The notes below the pieces were generated by a model, which saw only the letters and a program-made list of their open reading frames with translations, was not told the DNA's origin and searched no databases. 64,000 nt of DNA from Nostoc sp. LEGE 06077 (GTDB lineage: Bacteria; Cyanobacteriota; Cyanobacteriia; Cyanobacteriales; Nostocaceae): positions 1 through 64,000 of the forward strand of contig NZ_JADEWI010000002.1 in the NCBI RefSeq assembly GCF_015207705.1. The letters are read 5' to 3'. Positions 1 to 10,078 of this stretch are shown in pieces. The translations under genes were made by a program, and so were the position numbers. The stretch's first letter is position 1. Each line of letters starts with the position of its first letter.

Positions 1-1
1 T

Positions 2-115
2 GGTTCCAAAGAAAATATCGCCGGCTTGTTGTTCGATGGGAAAGAATTGCTGCCTGCTTCAACGGTTTTCTCTCTCTTGCCACAATTCACATCTGGATTA
101 ACAGAATTTTATTAG
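2..115 (+). CDS. C-terminal end of an unidentified protein (partial)
   Basis: An open frame enters from the left edge and ends at a TAG at 113-115, leaving 37 residues that begin GSKENIAGLL and end GLTEFY. I do not recognise the family from so short a tail. The frame has plausible codon use, and a strong hairpin about 150 bp further on could terminate its transcript, which supports a real gene end rather than a chance frame. Confidence 0.45.
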   Translation, partial: GSKENIAGLLFDGKELLPASTVFSLLPQFTSGLTEFY

Positions 116-268
116 TGGGATAGGTTCAGACACTTCCTTTAGGTTCTTTACCTGTAGGTGTTTTGGTGTACATATAATTAGTAGTAAGTTTGTACGCTAA
201 GGTTACACCCAAATCATTGTATATTTTTAGTACAAAAATACTACAAAAAGAGTCCTATAAACACAAAG

Positions 269-296
269 ACCCTTGTAAGTTATAGCTTACAAGGGT
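269..296. terminator. Hairpin terminator, possibly bidirectional
   Basis: A perfect 11-bp stem (ACCCTTGTAAG at 269-279 with CTTACAAGGGT at 286-296) closes a 6-nt loop. On the plus strand it is followed by TTCAGTTTTT, as expected of an intrinsic terminator for the partial gene at the left edge. On the minus strand it lies just downstream of tRNA-Gly, so it may serve both transcripts. Confidence 0.7.
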
Positions 297-307
297 TTCA
301 GTTTTTA

Positions 308-378
308 AGCGGGCGGCGGGAATCGAACCCGCATTAATAGCTTGGAAGGCTATAGTTTTACCACTAAACTACGCCCGC
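308..378 (-). tRNA. trnG: tRNA-Gly (anticodon TCC)
   Basis: Read on the minus strand, this folds as a complete cloverleaf. The acceptor stem is GCGGGCG with CGCCCGC, the D arm is normal, the anticodon stem ATAGC/GCTAT carries loop CTTCCAA (anticodon TCC, reading GGA/GGG glycine codons), and the T arm is GCGGG-TTCGATT-CCCGC. The discriminator is T and no CCA is encoded. It lies just downstream of the TonB-like gene on the same strand. Confidence 0.97.
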
Positions 379-428
379 AAATTTCCATTGTAAACATATT
401 AACACTATTTTGCAGAAAATTCAAATAT

Positions 429-1601
429 CTAATTAGAATTGGCAGGTTGAATTGTAATTCTGACAAAGATATTACTCAAGTCTGGTTTACTGCCATCTTG
501 ATTGTAGGCAGAGGTAAACTTCTCGTTCCTAAAAAGTTCGTTGATTGCTTGTTGGTAAATATTCCGTTCGCTTTGGAGGCTGGAAGGTTCTATTTCTATA
601 ACTATAGCCTGCTGAAAATTACCATTTTTATCAATTACGAAACTGGCTAAAATTTGTCCAGGTGCAAGTCCAATTTCACCATTGAGGGAATTTGCTGCTA
701 ATGTTTTGATTCCGCTTCCCTGGTATTGAGCCAGAACATCAGGTAAATCTTTGCTTAATTGACGCATTTCAAGATCAGTTAAAGGCACTATTGTGACTGT
801 TGAGCCAGCTTGTTCAGAAGTGCTGGTATTTTTGTCTGTAGGAGTTTGAGGAGTATTTCTCGTTGGAATGGGTGAAGTTTTATCTGTAGGATTTGGAGAA
901 GTATTAGGATTTCGTTGAGGAGGCGTGTTAGAAGGATTATCGGTGGAGCCTGGAGAAAGATTTCCTGTTGGAGTGCGGGGATTATTATCTGTTTTCGTGG
1001 TTGAATTTGTTGGTTGTTCTAGAGGAATACTGCTTGGTAATGGTTCTCCTTTTCCCAAGACAATTCTTTGTCGGCGATTCCAAGGAAGATTACCAATAGG
1101 AACTATGGGTTTAAGTTTGGGAGTGGGCGTAGATTTAGTTAAGCCAGGTGTAAAACTGGTTTTTGGTGTTGTTTGTGCTTTGGGTTTGGACTGTGAAACA
1201 GGTTTTTTGACTAAAGGTTTGGTGCTTTTTGGAGAAACAACTTTCTGCTGATTCAAAATACTTGTGCCAGAATCCTGCTTTATAGGTAGATTTTTTGCTG
1301 TTTCTGGCACAGTTCTGGCTACAGTCTGTTGGGATGAGATGTTTGGTTTGGGTGAGACTGTTGTTGCAGGTAATTTTGATTTGGCTGTGGGAGAAATTTC
1401 CACCAACTCAATAGGAACAATAGCTTGACTTTGCTGTGGAAACCACAGTCCAAACACATTAGACGATCGCATTAGCCAGAAAACTAGCAAATGTAGGGAA
1501 ACTGAACTAACAGTAACAAAAATCCACAAACTTGGAGGATCGCTATGTCGTCTCCAAATCTTGGGTGGAATAGGAGTTTTGTCTGCAACAGGCGTTGTCA
1601 T
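429..1601 (-). CDS. TonB-like energy-transducer protein
   Basis: This 390-residue protein has a cytoplasmic N-terminus, one membrane segment at about residues 24-45, and a long periplasmic linker (about 60-270) rich in Pro, Thr, Ser and Asn. The C-terminal domain (about 295-390) contains the pattern FVIDKNGNFQQ followed by an amphipathic helix and a short strand. This is the architecture of TonB/TolA proteins, which transmit inner-membrane energy to outer-membrane receptors. No ExbB/ExbD genes are adjacent, so the partner complex must lie elsewhere. The start is an ATG at 1599-1601, 60 bp from the cyaC stop, so the two could be co-transcribed. The call rests on architecture, because TonB C-terminal domains are weakly conserved. 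Confidence 0.72.
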   Translation of the reverse strand: MTTPVADKTPIPPKIWRRHSDPPSLWIFVTVSSVSLHLLVFWLMRSSNVFGLWFPQQSQAIVPIELVEISPTAKSKLPATTVSPKPNISSQQTVARTVPETAKNLPIKQDSGTSILNQQKVVSPKSTKPLVKKPVSQSKPKAQTTPKTSFTPGLTKSTPTPKLKPIVPIGNLPWNRRQRIVLGKGEPLPSSIPLEQPTNSTTKTDNNPRTPTGNLSPGSTDNPSNTPPQRNPNTSPNPTDKTSPIPTRNTPQTPTDKNTSTSEQAGSTVTIVPLTDLEMRQLSKDLPDVLAQYQGSGIKTLAANSLNGEIGLAPGQILASFVIDKNGNFQQAIVIEIEPSSLQSERNIYQQAINELFRNEKFTSAYNQDGSKPDLSNIFVRITIQPANSN

Positions 1602-1661
1602 ATCACCAAAGCCAAAGATAATTCAGAGTCTTTAGCAAAGTTTAAAGACTCCGTTTGGATC

Positions 1662-4600
1662 TTAGCGATTAACTACTAGATCTGGCGAAACAGCAAAAGT
1701 CAGAACTGTCTCATCAACTCCTTTAAGTTTTAGTGGACTACCTTTGGTAATTTCTTCATCCTGCAAATAATCTGCCACAGCCGCTGAAACCAAGATTGTA
1801 CCGGGAATAGCAGCTGCTTGCAATCGAGCAGCAATATTCACACTTGGCCCAATAGCAGTATAGTCGGCGCGTTCTGCACTACCAAACATACCCACAACTG
1901 CTGTTCCTTGGTGAATACCACAGCGAAACTGGACACTAGAACGTCCATCGCTTTCAAATACCCCTTGCTCTCGCCAACGCTGATTTAACTGCGAGAGTGA
2001 GCGATGCATAGCTCTAGCTGTATTGATAGCTCGACGCACTTGTTCATTGGGAGTTAGTTCTTCTGGCGCTCCATATAAAGCCAAAATCGCATCTCCCATA
2101 AATTTATCTACAGTACCGCCGTTGTCAAACACAACTTTGGTCATACATTCTAAATATTCATTTAATAATTCTGCTACCCTGCGAGATCTAAGAGTGTTAG
2201 CTAATTGGGTAAACCCAACAATGTCACTAAACAAAACTGTAATCAAACGCGGTTCTGGACGTAAATCTAAAGTTAAATCTCCCGCGGCGGCTTTCTGCAC
2301 TAACACAGTTGGCAAAAAACGCTTGAGAACTGATTCTGTCAGATAAGTATTTAGTTCTACAACCCGGCGTTCATTTTCCTTTAAGGCTAAGAGATTCCTG
2401 ACTTCTGCTAGAAGTTCTCGGTCGTTAAATGGTTTGGCTAAATAGGCATCTGCACCATGTTCTGTACTTTCAATGCGGGTTTCTTCATCAACTTTGGCTG
2501 TGAGCAAAATGATCGGAATTCCTTTTAATTTCTCATCAGAGCGAATCATCCGAATCATTTCCAGTCCAGTTACCAAAGGCATCATCAAATCTGTAACGAT
2601 CAAGCTGGGTAACATTTCTTGAACTACACCAAATCCTTCATAACCATTACGCGCTGTGTGGACTTGATAGCCATTACGACGGATGATATCGGATACGTAA
2701 GTTCGTAAATCTGGGTTGTCGTCTACAACTAAGATAGAGTGCTTAGAAGTCTGCTGGCTGGGTTGCTCTGTTGAAGTGCGCGAACTGACGTTGCTTGCGG
2801 AATTTTGAGTAGGAGAAACAGCTGATAAATCTTTTGTAGTATGTTCCCACTTTTCCGTAGTTGATTCGATGAGTTCTAAATCAGCTAATTCAACAGTGGC
2901 GCGGCTCGTATTTAATTCCGCAGGTGTTTCTAATACTTGGTTGATTGGTAAGTGATCATGCCCAGTCAGCAGCCATAATGTGAAGGTAGTTCCTTCACCA
3001 TAAACTGAATCTACAGTGATTTTACCGCCATGCAGTTCCACCAATTCTTTGACTAAGGCCAAACCCAGTCCGCTACCTTCATAGGAACGGTTTTCTGAGC
3101 CTTCGGCTTGGCGGAATCGCTCAAATAACATCGGAATTTGTTCTTGAATAATGCCAATTCCTGTATCTTTTACTTGGAGGATGCAGTATTCTTCTTGATT
3201 TTGCAGTGTAACGCTGATTGTGCCATCTTCAGGTGTAAACTTCATGGCGTTTGATAAGAGGTTGTAAACCACTTTGTCAAATTTTTCCATATCTAAGTAA
3301 ACCTTGGGACAAGCACTGAAATCAGTGGCTAGATGCAGTTGTTTTTTCTCACAATAAGGGCGAAATGACTCAACAATTTGGCTGACAAATTCTACTAGAT
3401 CACAAGGACGAAAGCTCGGCTGCATTCGGCCAGCATCTAGACGTTGTAAGTCAAGTAATTGATTGACTAGTCGCAGCAAACGGCGAGAGTTACGCAGCGC
3501 GATCGCACTTTGGGCGTGAGATAGCCCTTCACCAGCGGCTACCGCCGATTCTAACGGCCCTTGAATCAAGGTTATAGGGGTGCGGAATTCATGGGAGATA
3601 TTTTGGAAAAATTCCGTTTTTTGTTTATCTAGTTCCAATAAACGTTCGGCTTGTTCACGGGTTTTTTGGTAAAGGCGTGACTGCTGTACAGCGATCGCTG
3701 CTTGTGCAGCCACTGCTTTGGCGAGTTCAATATCAGATGATATCCATCGCCGGACTTTCCGCCCTTCTCGCAAGGTAATACTCCCAATACATTTGCCATC
3801 AGCTAATAAAGGCACAACCATGAGCGATCGTGCTGGCTTTTTCAATGGCAAATCAAATCCCTTAAATTCTAAGGGACAGACACTCATATCAGTAATTACT
3901 ATAGGCTCCTGTGTCCGCAAAATTTCTTGCAACAAAGGATTATCTTTTACAGGAGCTTGCGAGGAGTAAGGAAAATTTTGAGATATTAAGTCAAGATTAG
4001 TATTTAAATTATAATTTTGGGTTGGCTTGAGCAAATGATCAGAATGTTGAAAACTATCATATAAACCCACACATTGGACAGATTCTTCTTCTTCTGTCCA
4101 TAAAGACAATGCACAACCATCAACTTGTAAGGCTTGCCCTAATTTGTGGGTAATAGCAGCAAAAATATCTTGTGGGTCTAAGCTAGAGCGAATTGCTGTT
4201 GTAATTGTATTAATTAATGCTTCTCGCTTCGCTAAAGCGCGTACTTGTTCATAAGCATAAGCTTGAGATAAAGCTAAAGCTGCCTGATCTGCCACCATTG
4301 TCACTAGCTGGATTTCCTCAGTCCCCCAAAAGCGAGATTGGTGACACTGATGAAGTGCTAATACTGCTAACAATTCTTGTTGACAAATTAGCGGTACAAC
4401 TAAGCTAGAGCAAATATTCGCAGTCGTAAAAGCTGTTCCTCTTTTTTGTAGTTCGGGATTTTCTCCTTGAATTCGCTCATCCGTGGCGACATCGTAAATT
4501 ACCTGAACTTCACGGGTTTCCCAAACAGTTTGGGCTAATAAAGAAGCCGAAGGTAAGAAAGATGTTGTTGGCTTATCTCCTGAAATCTCTGAGACTGTAT

Positions 4601-5219
4601 CCGTTTCAGTCTGAGGTAATTTTTGGTAGATAAATCCTTCATCTACTAATTGCTCATCTTGAAAAGGACGTAATAGGCAAACATCTACCTCCAACATATG
4701 ACCAACGGTATCGACAATTGCTTGCAAAATTTGCCGATAGTCTAAAGCACTGCGAATTGTGTTGGTAACAGTATTCAGCAACGACTCCTGACGGAGTGTG
4801 CGGGTGAGTTCGCGGGTGCGAGCTTTCAGAACATTGTGGGTATCCAAGGCTTGGCGTACCACGGCTTTGAGTTCTTCAGCTTCCCACGGTTTGGTGACAT
4901 ATTTAAATACCTTACCAGCGTTGATTGCTTCCACTAAGTCTTCGACATCAGTGTAGCCAGTCAAAATAATCCTGATAATATCTGGATATTGAGTTGCTGT
5001 TAGGCTCAAAAATTCCGTACCACTCATGATTGGCATCCGCTGATCGGAGATGATCACGGCAACCTCGCCTTCTTCTGCCAGCAGTTCTAGGGCCGCAGGG
5101 CCGGAGGTTGCCCGCAAGACCTTATAATCACGATAAAAAGTACGGTAAAGCAAATCTAGGTTGTCTGGTTCGTCATCAACAACCAAAATTTTCGGCTTAC
5201 TGTTTACTTGAGATTTCAT
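1662..5219 (-). CDS. cyaC: Multidomain adenylate cyclase with two-component modules (CyaC type)
   Basis: This 1185-residue protein probably makes cAMP under phosphorelay control. Domains in order are: receiver 1 (about 9-125, acceptor Asp59, lysine in VTKPW); two GAF domains (about 150-320 and 335-515); histidine kinase (H543 in ISHEFRTP; ATPase motifs DTGIGI and GSGLGLALVKEL to about 752); receiver 2 (about 828-945, Asp877); and a class III cyclase (about 990-1175, FSDIVGFTQL with metal-binding Asp999, then DKFMGDAILALYG). This order matches CyaC of Anabaena and Spirulina, where the transmitter and second receiver are thought to tune the cyclase. All key residues look intact. It is transcribed alone behind a 1-kb upstream region. 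Confidence 0.93.
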   Translation of the reverse strand: MKSQVNSKPKILVVDDEPDNLDLLYRTFYRDYKVLRATSGPAALELLAEEGEVAVIISDQRMPIMSGTEFLSLTATQYPDIIRIILTGYTDVEDLVEAINAGKVFKYVTKPWEAEELKAVVRQALDTHNVLKARTRELTRTLRQESLLNTVTNTIRSALDYRQILQAIVDTVGHMLEVDVCLLRPFQDEQLVDEGFIYQKLPQTETDTVSEISGDKPTTSFLPSASLLAQTVWETREVQVIYDVATDERIQGENPELQKRGTAFTTANICSSLVVPLICQQELLAVLALHQCHQSRFWGTEEIQLVTMVADQAALALSQAYAYEQVRALAKREALINTITTAIRSSLDPQDIFAAITHKLGQALQVDGCALSLWTEEEESVQCVGLYDSFQHSDHLLKPTQNYNLNTNLDLISQNFPYSSQAPVKDNPLLQEILRTQEPIVITDMSVCPLEFKGFDLPLKKPARSLMVVPLLADGKCIGSITLREGRKVRRWISSDIELAKAVAAQAAIAVQQSRLYQKTREQAERLLELDKQKTEFFQNISHEFRTPITLIQGPLESAVAAGEGLSHAQSAIALRNSRRLLRLVNQLLDLQRLDAGRMQPSFRPCDLVEFVSQIVESFRPYCEKKQLHLATDFSACPKVYLDMEKFDKVVYNLLSNAMKFTPEDGTISVTLQNQEEYCILQVKDTGIGIIQEQIPMLFERFRQAEGSENRSYEGSGLGLALVKELVELHGGKITVDSVYGEGTTFTLWLLTGHDHLPINQVLETPAELNTSRATVELADLELIESTTEKWEHTTKDLSAVSPTQNSASNVSSRTSTEQPSQQTSKHSILVVDDNPDLRTYVSDIIRRNGYQVHTARNGYEGFGVVQEMLPSLIVTDLMMPLVTGLEMIRMIRSDEKLKGIPIILLTAKVDEETRIESTEHGADAYLAKPFNDRELLAEVRNLLALKENERRVVELNTYLTESVLKRFLPTVLVQKAAAGDLTLDLRPEPRLITVLFSDIVGFTQLANTLRSRRVAELLNEYLECMTKVVFDNGGTVDKFMGDAILALYGAPEELTPNEQVRRAINTARAMHRSLSQLNQRWREQGVFESDGRSSVQFRCGIHQGTAVVGMFGSAERADYTAIGPSVNIAARLQAAAIPGTILVSAAVADYLQDEEITKGSPLKLKGVDETVLTFAVSPDLVVNR

Positions 5220-6219
5220 GCACCGCTTTCCTGCTGCAACAGCAGTTGAATAAAGAATAATCTGCTCAGGAAGTAATTTTTCTGAATCAGGTAAGAGCAG
5301 AGCATTTTGCCCAATTGGGTTATGTGGCTACACAAATGCTTGGTGTAAGAGTATCTACTCACAGTAATTAGCCTCAATAGCTGGTAATGTTTGCCACTTG
5401 CTCTGATACAGCGGAGTTGGTGGAATGGTCAATTTTGGTACTAAAGAGTAGATGCTTGCTTTTCAAGTGTTGTTTCACCTCCTGCAAAAACTTTTGATGA
5501 CTACACACAGCATTCAAGTTTGATGGACAAAAGCTAACTGAAGCTGCATATTAAGTTTGCCCTTTGTCACAGTTGTACTAACATTTGCAAGTAAATTTTA
5601 TTTATGTTGGTCATGGGGGAGTGAGCTAGGTCACAACTATGAGGGTTAAAGGCAAAGTATACTATTAGACTAACTATTTATTCTAATTTAGCAATCATAA
5701 CTAGCAGTTAGACAAGTGGCATGGGGCTGTTACAGATTAATACTGCTTTAACTATTACAGCATGTACTGAGTTGATATAGGCGATCGCTCAATAAGTACA
5801 CTATTATTCCCAAAATATTCGGCATAGTTTTTTCAGTATAATTACGGTAATCAGACAGCCTTAACTTTACTTATTCATATAACGAAGAAGCGAAATTAAT
5901 AGAGTATGAGGCATAAATTTCCTTTAGAAGCCGTCTAAAACCAGACTAAATCTAGATTTAGATGCTCTTCCTGACAGCCAATCTGGAGAATTTAGTAGTG
6001 ATAGATCATAATTGCTGCGATGATGTTATTGGTTGTGACAATTGATGTTGTGAATTACCCAAAAGGATGCGGAGTGTGTTATTAACTTACAGAAGAACCT
6101 AGAATACCTAAATATTTATTGGCATTACAGTATATAAAACAATTGTATTTACAGTAGCAAACGGTATTTTAGAATATTTGAGAAAATTTTTGTAAAGTGC
6201 AATTAATCATAAACTAGCC
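5220..6219. other. 1-kb intergenic region between divergent cyaC and GNAT genes
   Basis: AT-rich DNA that should hold the promoters of cyaC (leftward) and the acetyltransferase gene (rightward). It contains one HIP1-like site near 5780. A stretch from 5411 resembles the 5' half of a tRNA-Leu but has no closing partner strand. I see no open frame or stable hairpin worth calling. Confidence 0.4.
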
Positions 6220-6837
6220 TTGACATCCTGGTTTTTTGACTCATCTCACAAACAACCTCTGACATCAGCCGCGCATCATGATTCTCAACAATTCCAAATT
6301 CGTGCGGCTACGCCTACCGATTTGACTGGTATTTCCCAGATTATTGCCGAAAGCTTTCACTCTCAAACTGGTTTCTGGGGATGGGCTTTTCCGTTGTTAC
6401 GCTTGGGCATTTACGAAGACTTCCGAATTCGTTTATCATCGGCTACACCCCACCATATTTGTTTAGTTGCTGTTGATACTACTATTAGTGGGACTAATAA
6501 TTTAGTGGGAACTGTAGAACTGGGCTTGCGTTTCCATGAATCATGGAAACAAAATGGCAGAAGTTTCCTTTATCTGTCTAATTTAGCTGTTGACCAAAAA
6601 TATCGCCGGAATGGCGTGGCTTCAATGTTACTGCTGAGTTGCGAAAAACTTTGCCAGGAATGGGGCTTTAAAGACTTATATCTCCATGTGTTAGAAGATA
6701 ATCATCAGGCCAGACAGTTGTATTTAAAATTAGGTTACAGGATGCATAAAGTAGAGTCTAATTGGAATTTATTTTTACTCCAGCGCTCCCGTCAAATCTT
6801 TTTACACAAACAATTAAGCTTTGATTCCTCTGACTAA
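6220..6837 (+). CDS. GNAT-family N-acetyltransferase
   Basis: A 205-residue acyltransferase of the RimI-like GNAT superfamily, which moves the acetyl group of acetyl-CoA to an amine. The fold begins near residue 25 (FQIRAATPTDLTGISQII). The strand LYLSNLAVDQKYRRNGVASMLL contains the acetyl-CoA pyrophosphate loop (KYRRNGVAS), followed by LYLHVLEDNHQARQLYLKLGY, the usual C-terminal motif. The only in-frame start after the upstream stop at 6193 that retains the whole fold is a TTG at 6220, with no clear ribosome-binding site. Translation may begin at a later codon before the fold. The substrate is unknown and the gene stands alone. Confidence 0.85.
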   Translation: MTSWFFDSSHKQPLTSAAHHDSQQFQIRAATPTDLTGISQIIAESFHSQTGFWGWAFPLLRLGIYEDFRIRLSSATPHHICLVAVDTTISGTNNLVGTVELGLRFHESWKQNGRSFLYLSNLAVDQKYRRNGVASMLLLSCEKLCQEWGFKDLYLHVLEDNHQARQLYLKLGYRMHKVESNWNLFLLQRSRQIFLHKQLSFDSSD

Positions 6838-7511
6838 ATTTTCTATTTGGCAAGATTAACGATTGCGCTCGCAGTTTTAACTAAAATTTATGCCAGTACA
6901 TTCTAGTCTGGCGATCGCAAAACACATAAGCTTTTTAGCCTACTGTTTAAGGTCTAAGTTGGTTTTTTATTGTCAAAACTATCCCGAAACAAATTGAACT
7001 ACATTAGTCTTAACTTTTGACTATAGCTAAAGGCATTTTTACATAAATCACTATAAAATATCTTTCATATAACAAGGGAAGAGAAGTTAGAGCATAGATT
7101 TGTTGCTAAATACTACACAGACTGCTATATTTATCTTCCACTTATATAAAATAATTACTTATAGTTTATTTAATAAAAAAATAATCAAAACTTCTCAATA
7201 TATAATGTCTATTATGGTGGAGCCATCGGTAAAATTACGCTAAATAAAAACTCCCTCATAATAACTTTTTATTTAATTTATTCATCTTTATAAAAACTTT
7301 AATTTTTTTATAGTTTAGTTTGAAGACAAATTCAGCTATATCTCATAAAATATGGTTACATAACTACTTAGTGGCCTCTAATTCATCTCTATTATTAAGC
7401 TGAACAAAAAGTTCTTAATAGTAAGATAATCAAAAAAACTAATTTGATTTCACACCAAGTTACTGCTTGACGTGCATAAAACTACCAAATTCTTCAAAAG
7501 TTATAGAAAAC
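6838..7511. other. AT-rich intergenic region
   Basis: About 670 bp of strongly AT-rich sequence with one HIP1-like octamer near 6910 and long A/T runs near 7140-7340. I see no RNA gene, convincing hairpin or open frame. It presumably carries the promoter of the following hypothetical gene. Confidence 0.4.
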
Positions 7512-8066
7512 ATGGATAGCGAAAAGCATATACGCTATCAAACTGCTATGGTATCAACTTATTACCCTGACACAAGTTTTCTTGACCATCTTGTAATGCC
7601 AGATGGAACTGAGCAATCATGCGGCTCGGATATCTTGCCACTTCTACATAGTGGAAAGGTTTTTATTGTCAATAGTCGGAAGCGGAATGGGTTAATACTT
7701 TTTAAACGCTACCATGCAGAATTTGCTGGCCCGGGAGCAGCGGTTGGTGGAGATTACGACAGCGATTGTCAGATGGCTCTGCCTATCGGCAATTTATCTT
7801 TATTGAGTCCAGAATCATACGAGGAACGCCAGAAAGCCTATTTGATTCGCCGACAATGGATTCGGTTGATCAAGCAAATTACCGAAAATCCAGTTCCGCA
7901 ACAACGCGTGCAGAAGATTTTAGATCAGTTTGACCAATATTTTCCATCAGAAATGGTTGCTGATTTACCAGATGCCGCCTTTGCCCTTCTAGTGGGTGTG
8001 TTTCCCCAAACTGTAGGGACAGTACGTCGTTTGGGCAGTGAAGTTGATGGTAGATTAAATTACTAG
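7512..8066 (+). CDS. Hypothetical protein with a helix-turn-helix-like C-terminus
   Basis: A 184-residue protein starting at the ATG at 7512. A TTG 45 bp upstream would add 15 residues but is less likely. I do not recognise the family. It is soluble and lacks a signal peptide. A central segment contains FAGPGAAVGGDYDSD. The C-terminal third (about residues 115-180) is helical, and LPDAAFALLVGVFPQTVGTVRRL resembles the recognition-helix region of Crp-type winged helices, although no cyclic-nucleotide domain is evident. A regulatory role is therefore only a guess. Codon use and composition match the neighbours. Confidence 0.7.
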   Translation: MDSEKHIRYQTAMVSTYYPDTSFLDHLVMPDGTEQSCGSDILPLLHSGKVFIVNSRKRNGLILFKRYHAEFAGPGAAVGGDYDSDCQMALPIGNLSLLSPESYEERQKAYLIRRQWIRLIKQITENPVPQQRVQKILDQFDQYFPSEMVADLPDAAFALLVGVFPQTVGTVRRLGSEVDGRLNY

Positions 8067-8124
8067 ATATCAAAAAAATTTGGGTCTTGATGACTCAATG
8101 CTAAATATTTGTTACTTAAGATAG

Positions 8125-9273
8125 TTAAGATTCAAAATTTGTCATAGCAGCTTGTAGTCTTTCTAAGGTACGGGAATTTTCTTCGGTAGTTCCAATAGTG
8201 ATTCGTAATCCTTCATTCAGGAGTCTAACAAGAGTTCCAGCACTTCTGAGTTGTTGGTGTAAGCTTTGTAAATTAGCCTCTTTGGCATCAGAATTATTTG
8301 GCTGGAGACGTAAATAAACAAAGTTAGCGGCACTTGCTGCTACTTGTAAGGCTGGATATTGAGCCAAAGTTGCTATAAGCTTGTCGCGCTCAGTTTGTGT
8401 TTGTAAAATTGAGCTAAGTAAAAGTTGACGGTTTTGTAAAGCCACTAATGCTGCGGCTAGTGAAAAGCTAGGGAGATTGTAAGGTAAGCGGACTTTTTCT
8501 AAGATAGCGATCGCTTCTGGATGAGCAATACAATAACCTACACGTAATGCTGCTAAACGAAAAGCCTTAGAGAAAGTCCGTAAGACAATCCAATTGGGGC
8601 GCTGTGCCAATTCACTCACTAAACTATTTTGGCTAAATTCAAAGTAAGCTTCATCAATTACTACTAAAATTTCCTCTGGTAAACTTCTCAGCCATGCTAA
8701 TTCTGCCGCAGTGAGTAGATTGGCTGTGGGAGAATTGGGATGTACTACAAAAACTACACGAATTAGCGGATTTTGAGTTTGGGTGATGGCTGTTTGTGCA
8801 GCTTTGATGTCTATGGCAAAATTTGTTTGATTTCTGCCGACTGTTACCACTTTTATACCCAAGGTTTGGGCTAAAATGCCATACATAGAAAAAGTGGGAT
8901 GGGCAACTAGAATTGAACCTTCTCCCCCCAGACAGGTTGCAATTAATAAAGAGCGAATTAGTTCATCTGAACCATTACCAACAGAAATATTAGCAGCAGT
9001 AAACAGGGATGGAGCAACATTAGCAGATTCATTCACATACTCAGCGATCGCATCTTTGAGTTGCTCATGTCCACCATCAGGATAGCGATTTGTTTCTATG
9101 ACTTGCTGATATGTCCAGGCTAATTTTTCTTTTAGTTCAGGTGGTAAATCGTAGGGACTTTCATTTGTATCCAGCCGATCAAACTTGATGGCGACTGGTT
9201 CTGCTGTATTGCTGCTAGGGTGAGGTTTGTAAGCAGTAAATTTGGCTAAATCTGACCGGATAAAAGGAAGCAT
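8125..9273 (-). CDS. hisC: Histidinol-phosphate aminotransferase
   Basis: A 382-residue class-II aminotransferase that converts imidazole acetol-phosphate and glutamate to histidinol phosphate in histidine biosynthesis, using PLP. Visible motifs are [12 protein letters not shown] near the N-terminus, NRYPDGG, the cofactor-binding [25 protein letters not shown], and the Schiff-base lysine in [16 protein letters not shown]. The C-terminal arginine region is [10 protein letters not shown]. Length is normal for HisC. The ATG start at 9271-9273 fits the family's LPFIRSDL opening. It is not in a his operon, as is usual in cyanobacteria. Confidence 0.95.
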   Translation of the reverse strand: MLPFIRSDLAKFTAYKPHPSSNTAEPVAIKFDRLDTNESPYDLPPELKEKLAWTYQQVIETNRYPDGGHEQLKDAIAEYVNESANVAPSLFTAANISVGNGSDELIRSLLIATCLGGEGSILVAHPTFSMYGILAQTLGIKVVTVGRNQTNFAIDIKAAQTAITQTQNPLIRVVFVVHPNSPTANLLTAAELAWLRSLPEEILVVIDEAYFEFSQNSLVSELAQRPNWIVLRTFSKAFRLAALRVGYCIAHPEAIAILEKVRLPYNLPSFSLAAALVALQNRQLLLSSILQTQTERDKLIATLAQYPALQVAASAANFVYLRLQPNNSDAKEANLQSLHQQLRSAGTLVRLLNEGLRITIGTTEENSRTLERLQAAMTNFES

Positions 9274-9346
9274 AATTTTTAGTCAATAGTCAATAGAACA
9301 AATGACTTAGATAATTGCTTGTTGGCAAGTCTCATATTTTACCGCT

Positions 9347-9982
9347 TTACGGTAACTGACAAAAGAGGCGAATTGCCTGCCAAATTTCTGTGGTGACATT
9401 GCCTAAAGCATGATCGCTATCGAGTTCTACTAACTCCACCCAAGGACGCGATCGCGCAAAGTTGCGACTAGCTGTAATTGGAATCACCTCATCTTGTATG
9501 CCATGCAAAATTAGTGTTGGCACCGGACGTTGCAATATACTCTCTTGGTATTGCGCGGCATCTGTGATGAAATCGTAACTTAGAGGAAGCGATCGCCCTT
9601 CCCCATAGTGATAAACCATGAGATATTTTTCTTGTTGCCAACGCTTAATCGCTTCACCCCCTAGCTTAGACAACCAATGAGATAAAAACCCAAAAGCGGG
9701 TGCTAACAAAATTAAGCGTTGCACTTGTTGGTGTTGCTGCGCCAAATGAGCAGATACCAAACCACCTAAACTAGAACCTATTAATGTAACTGGTTCAGAA
9801 TCATGAGGAAATGCTGTTGCTACTTGATTTTGTTGACGCGTGATTGTCAACTGAGAAAAATTACCAGTATTTAGATCAGGAATATTTAGCTGTACCTGTA
9901 TTTTAGTAAAGCGATTGCCTATAGCCAGGGCTTTAGCAGATTTAGGGCTAGAAGCAAACCCATGAAGATAAATGTATTGCAA
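9347..9982 (-). CDS. YqiA-like alpha/beta hydrolase (esterase)
   Basis: A 211-residue alpha/beta hydrolase of the small YqiA/YcfP esterase type. It opens with YLHGFASSPKSAKA, has the nucleophile elbow GSSLGGL, a later strand LILHGIQDEVIPI that should supply the acid residue, and the catalytic His in LDSDHALGN. It probably hydrolyses short acyl esters in the cytoplasm. It lies 73 bp downstream of hisC on the same strand, separated by a short AGTCAAT heptamer repeat near 9281, so co-transcription is possible but not required. Confidence 0.87.
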   Translation of the reverse strand: MQYIYLHGFASSPKSAKALAIGNRFTKIQVQLNIPDLNTGNFSQLTITRQQNQVATAFPHDSEPVTLIGSSLGGLVSAHLAQQHQQVQRLILLAPAFGFLSHWLSKLGGEAIKRWQQEKYLMVYHYGEGRSLPLSYDFITDAAQYQESILQRPVPTLILHGIQDEVIPITASRNFARSRPWVELVELDSDHALGNVTTEIWQAIRLFCQLP

Positions 9983-10078
9983 GGCTGTAATGATTGAGGA
10001 TATGAAATCTCTAGTTAGGAATCAGATACTAAAAATACATAATTCTTAACTTTGTATGATTGTTGCTCCTGAAGAGGT

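Noticed and set aside
5411-5486. Segment resembling the 5' half of a tRNA-Leu
   Set aside because: The D-arm-like part is there, but no matching acceptor 3' strand or proper T arm follows, so it cannot fold as a tRNA. It is probably chance or an old fragment.
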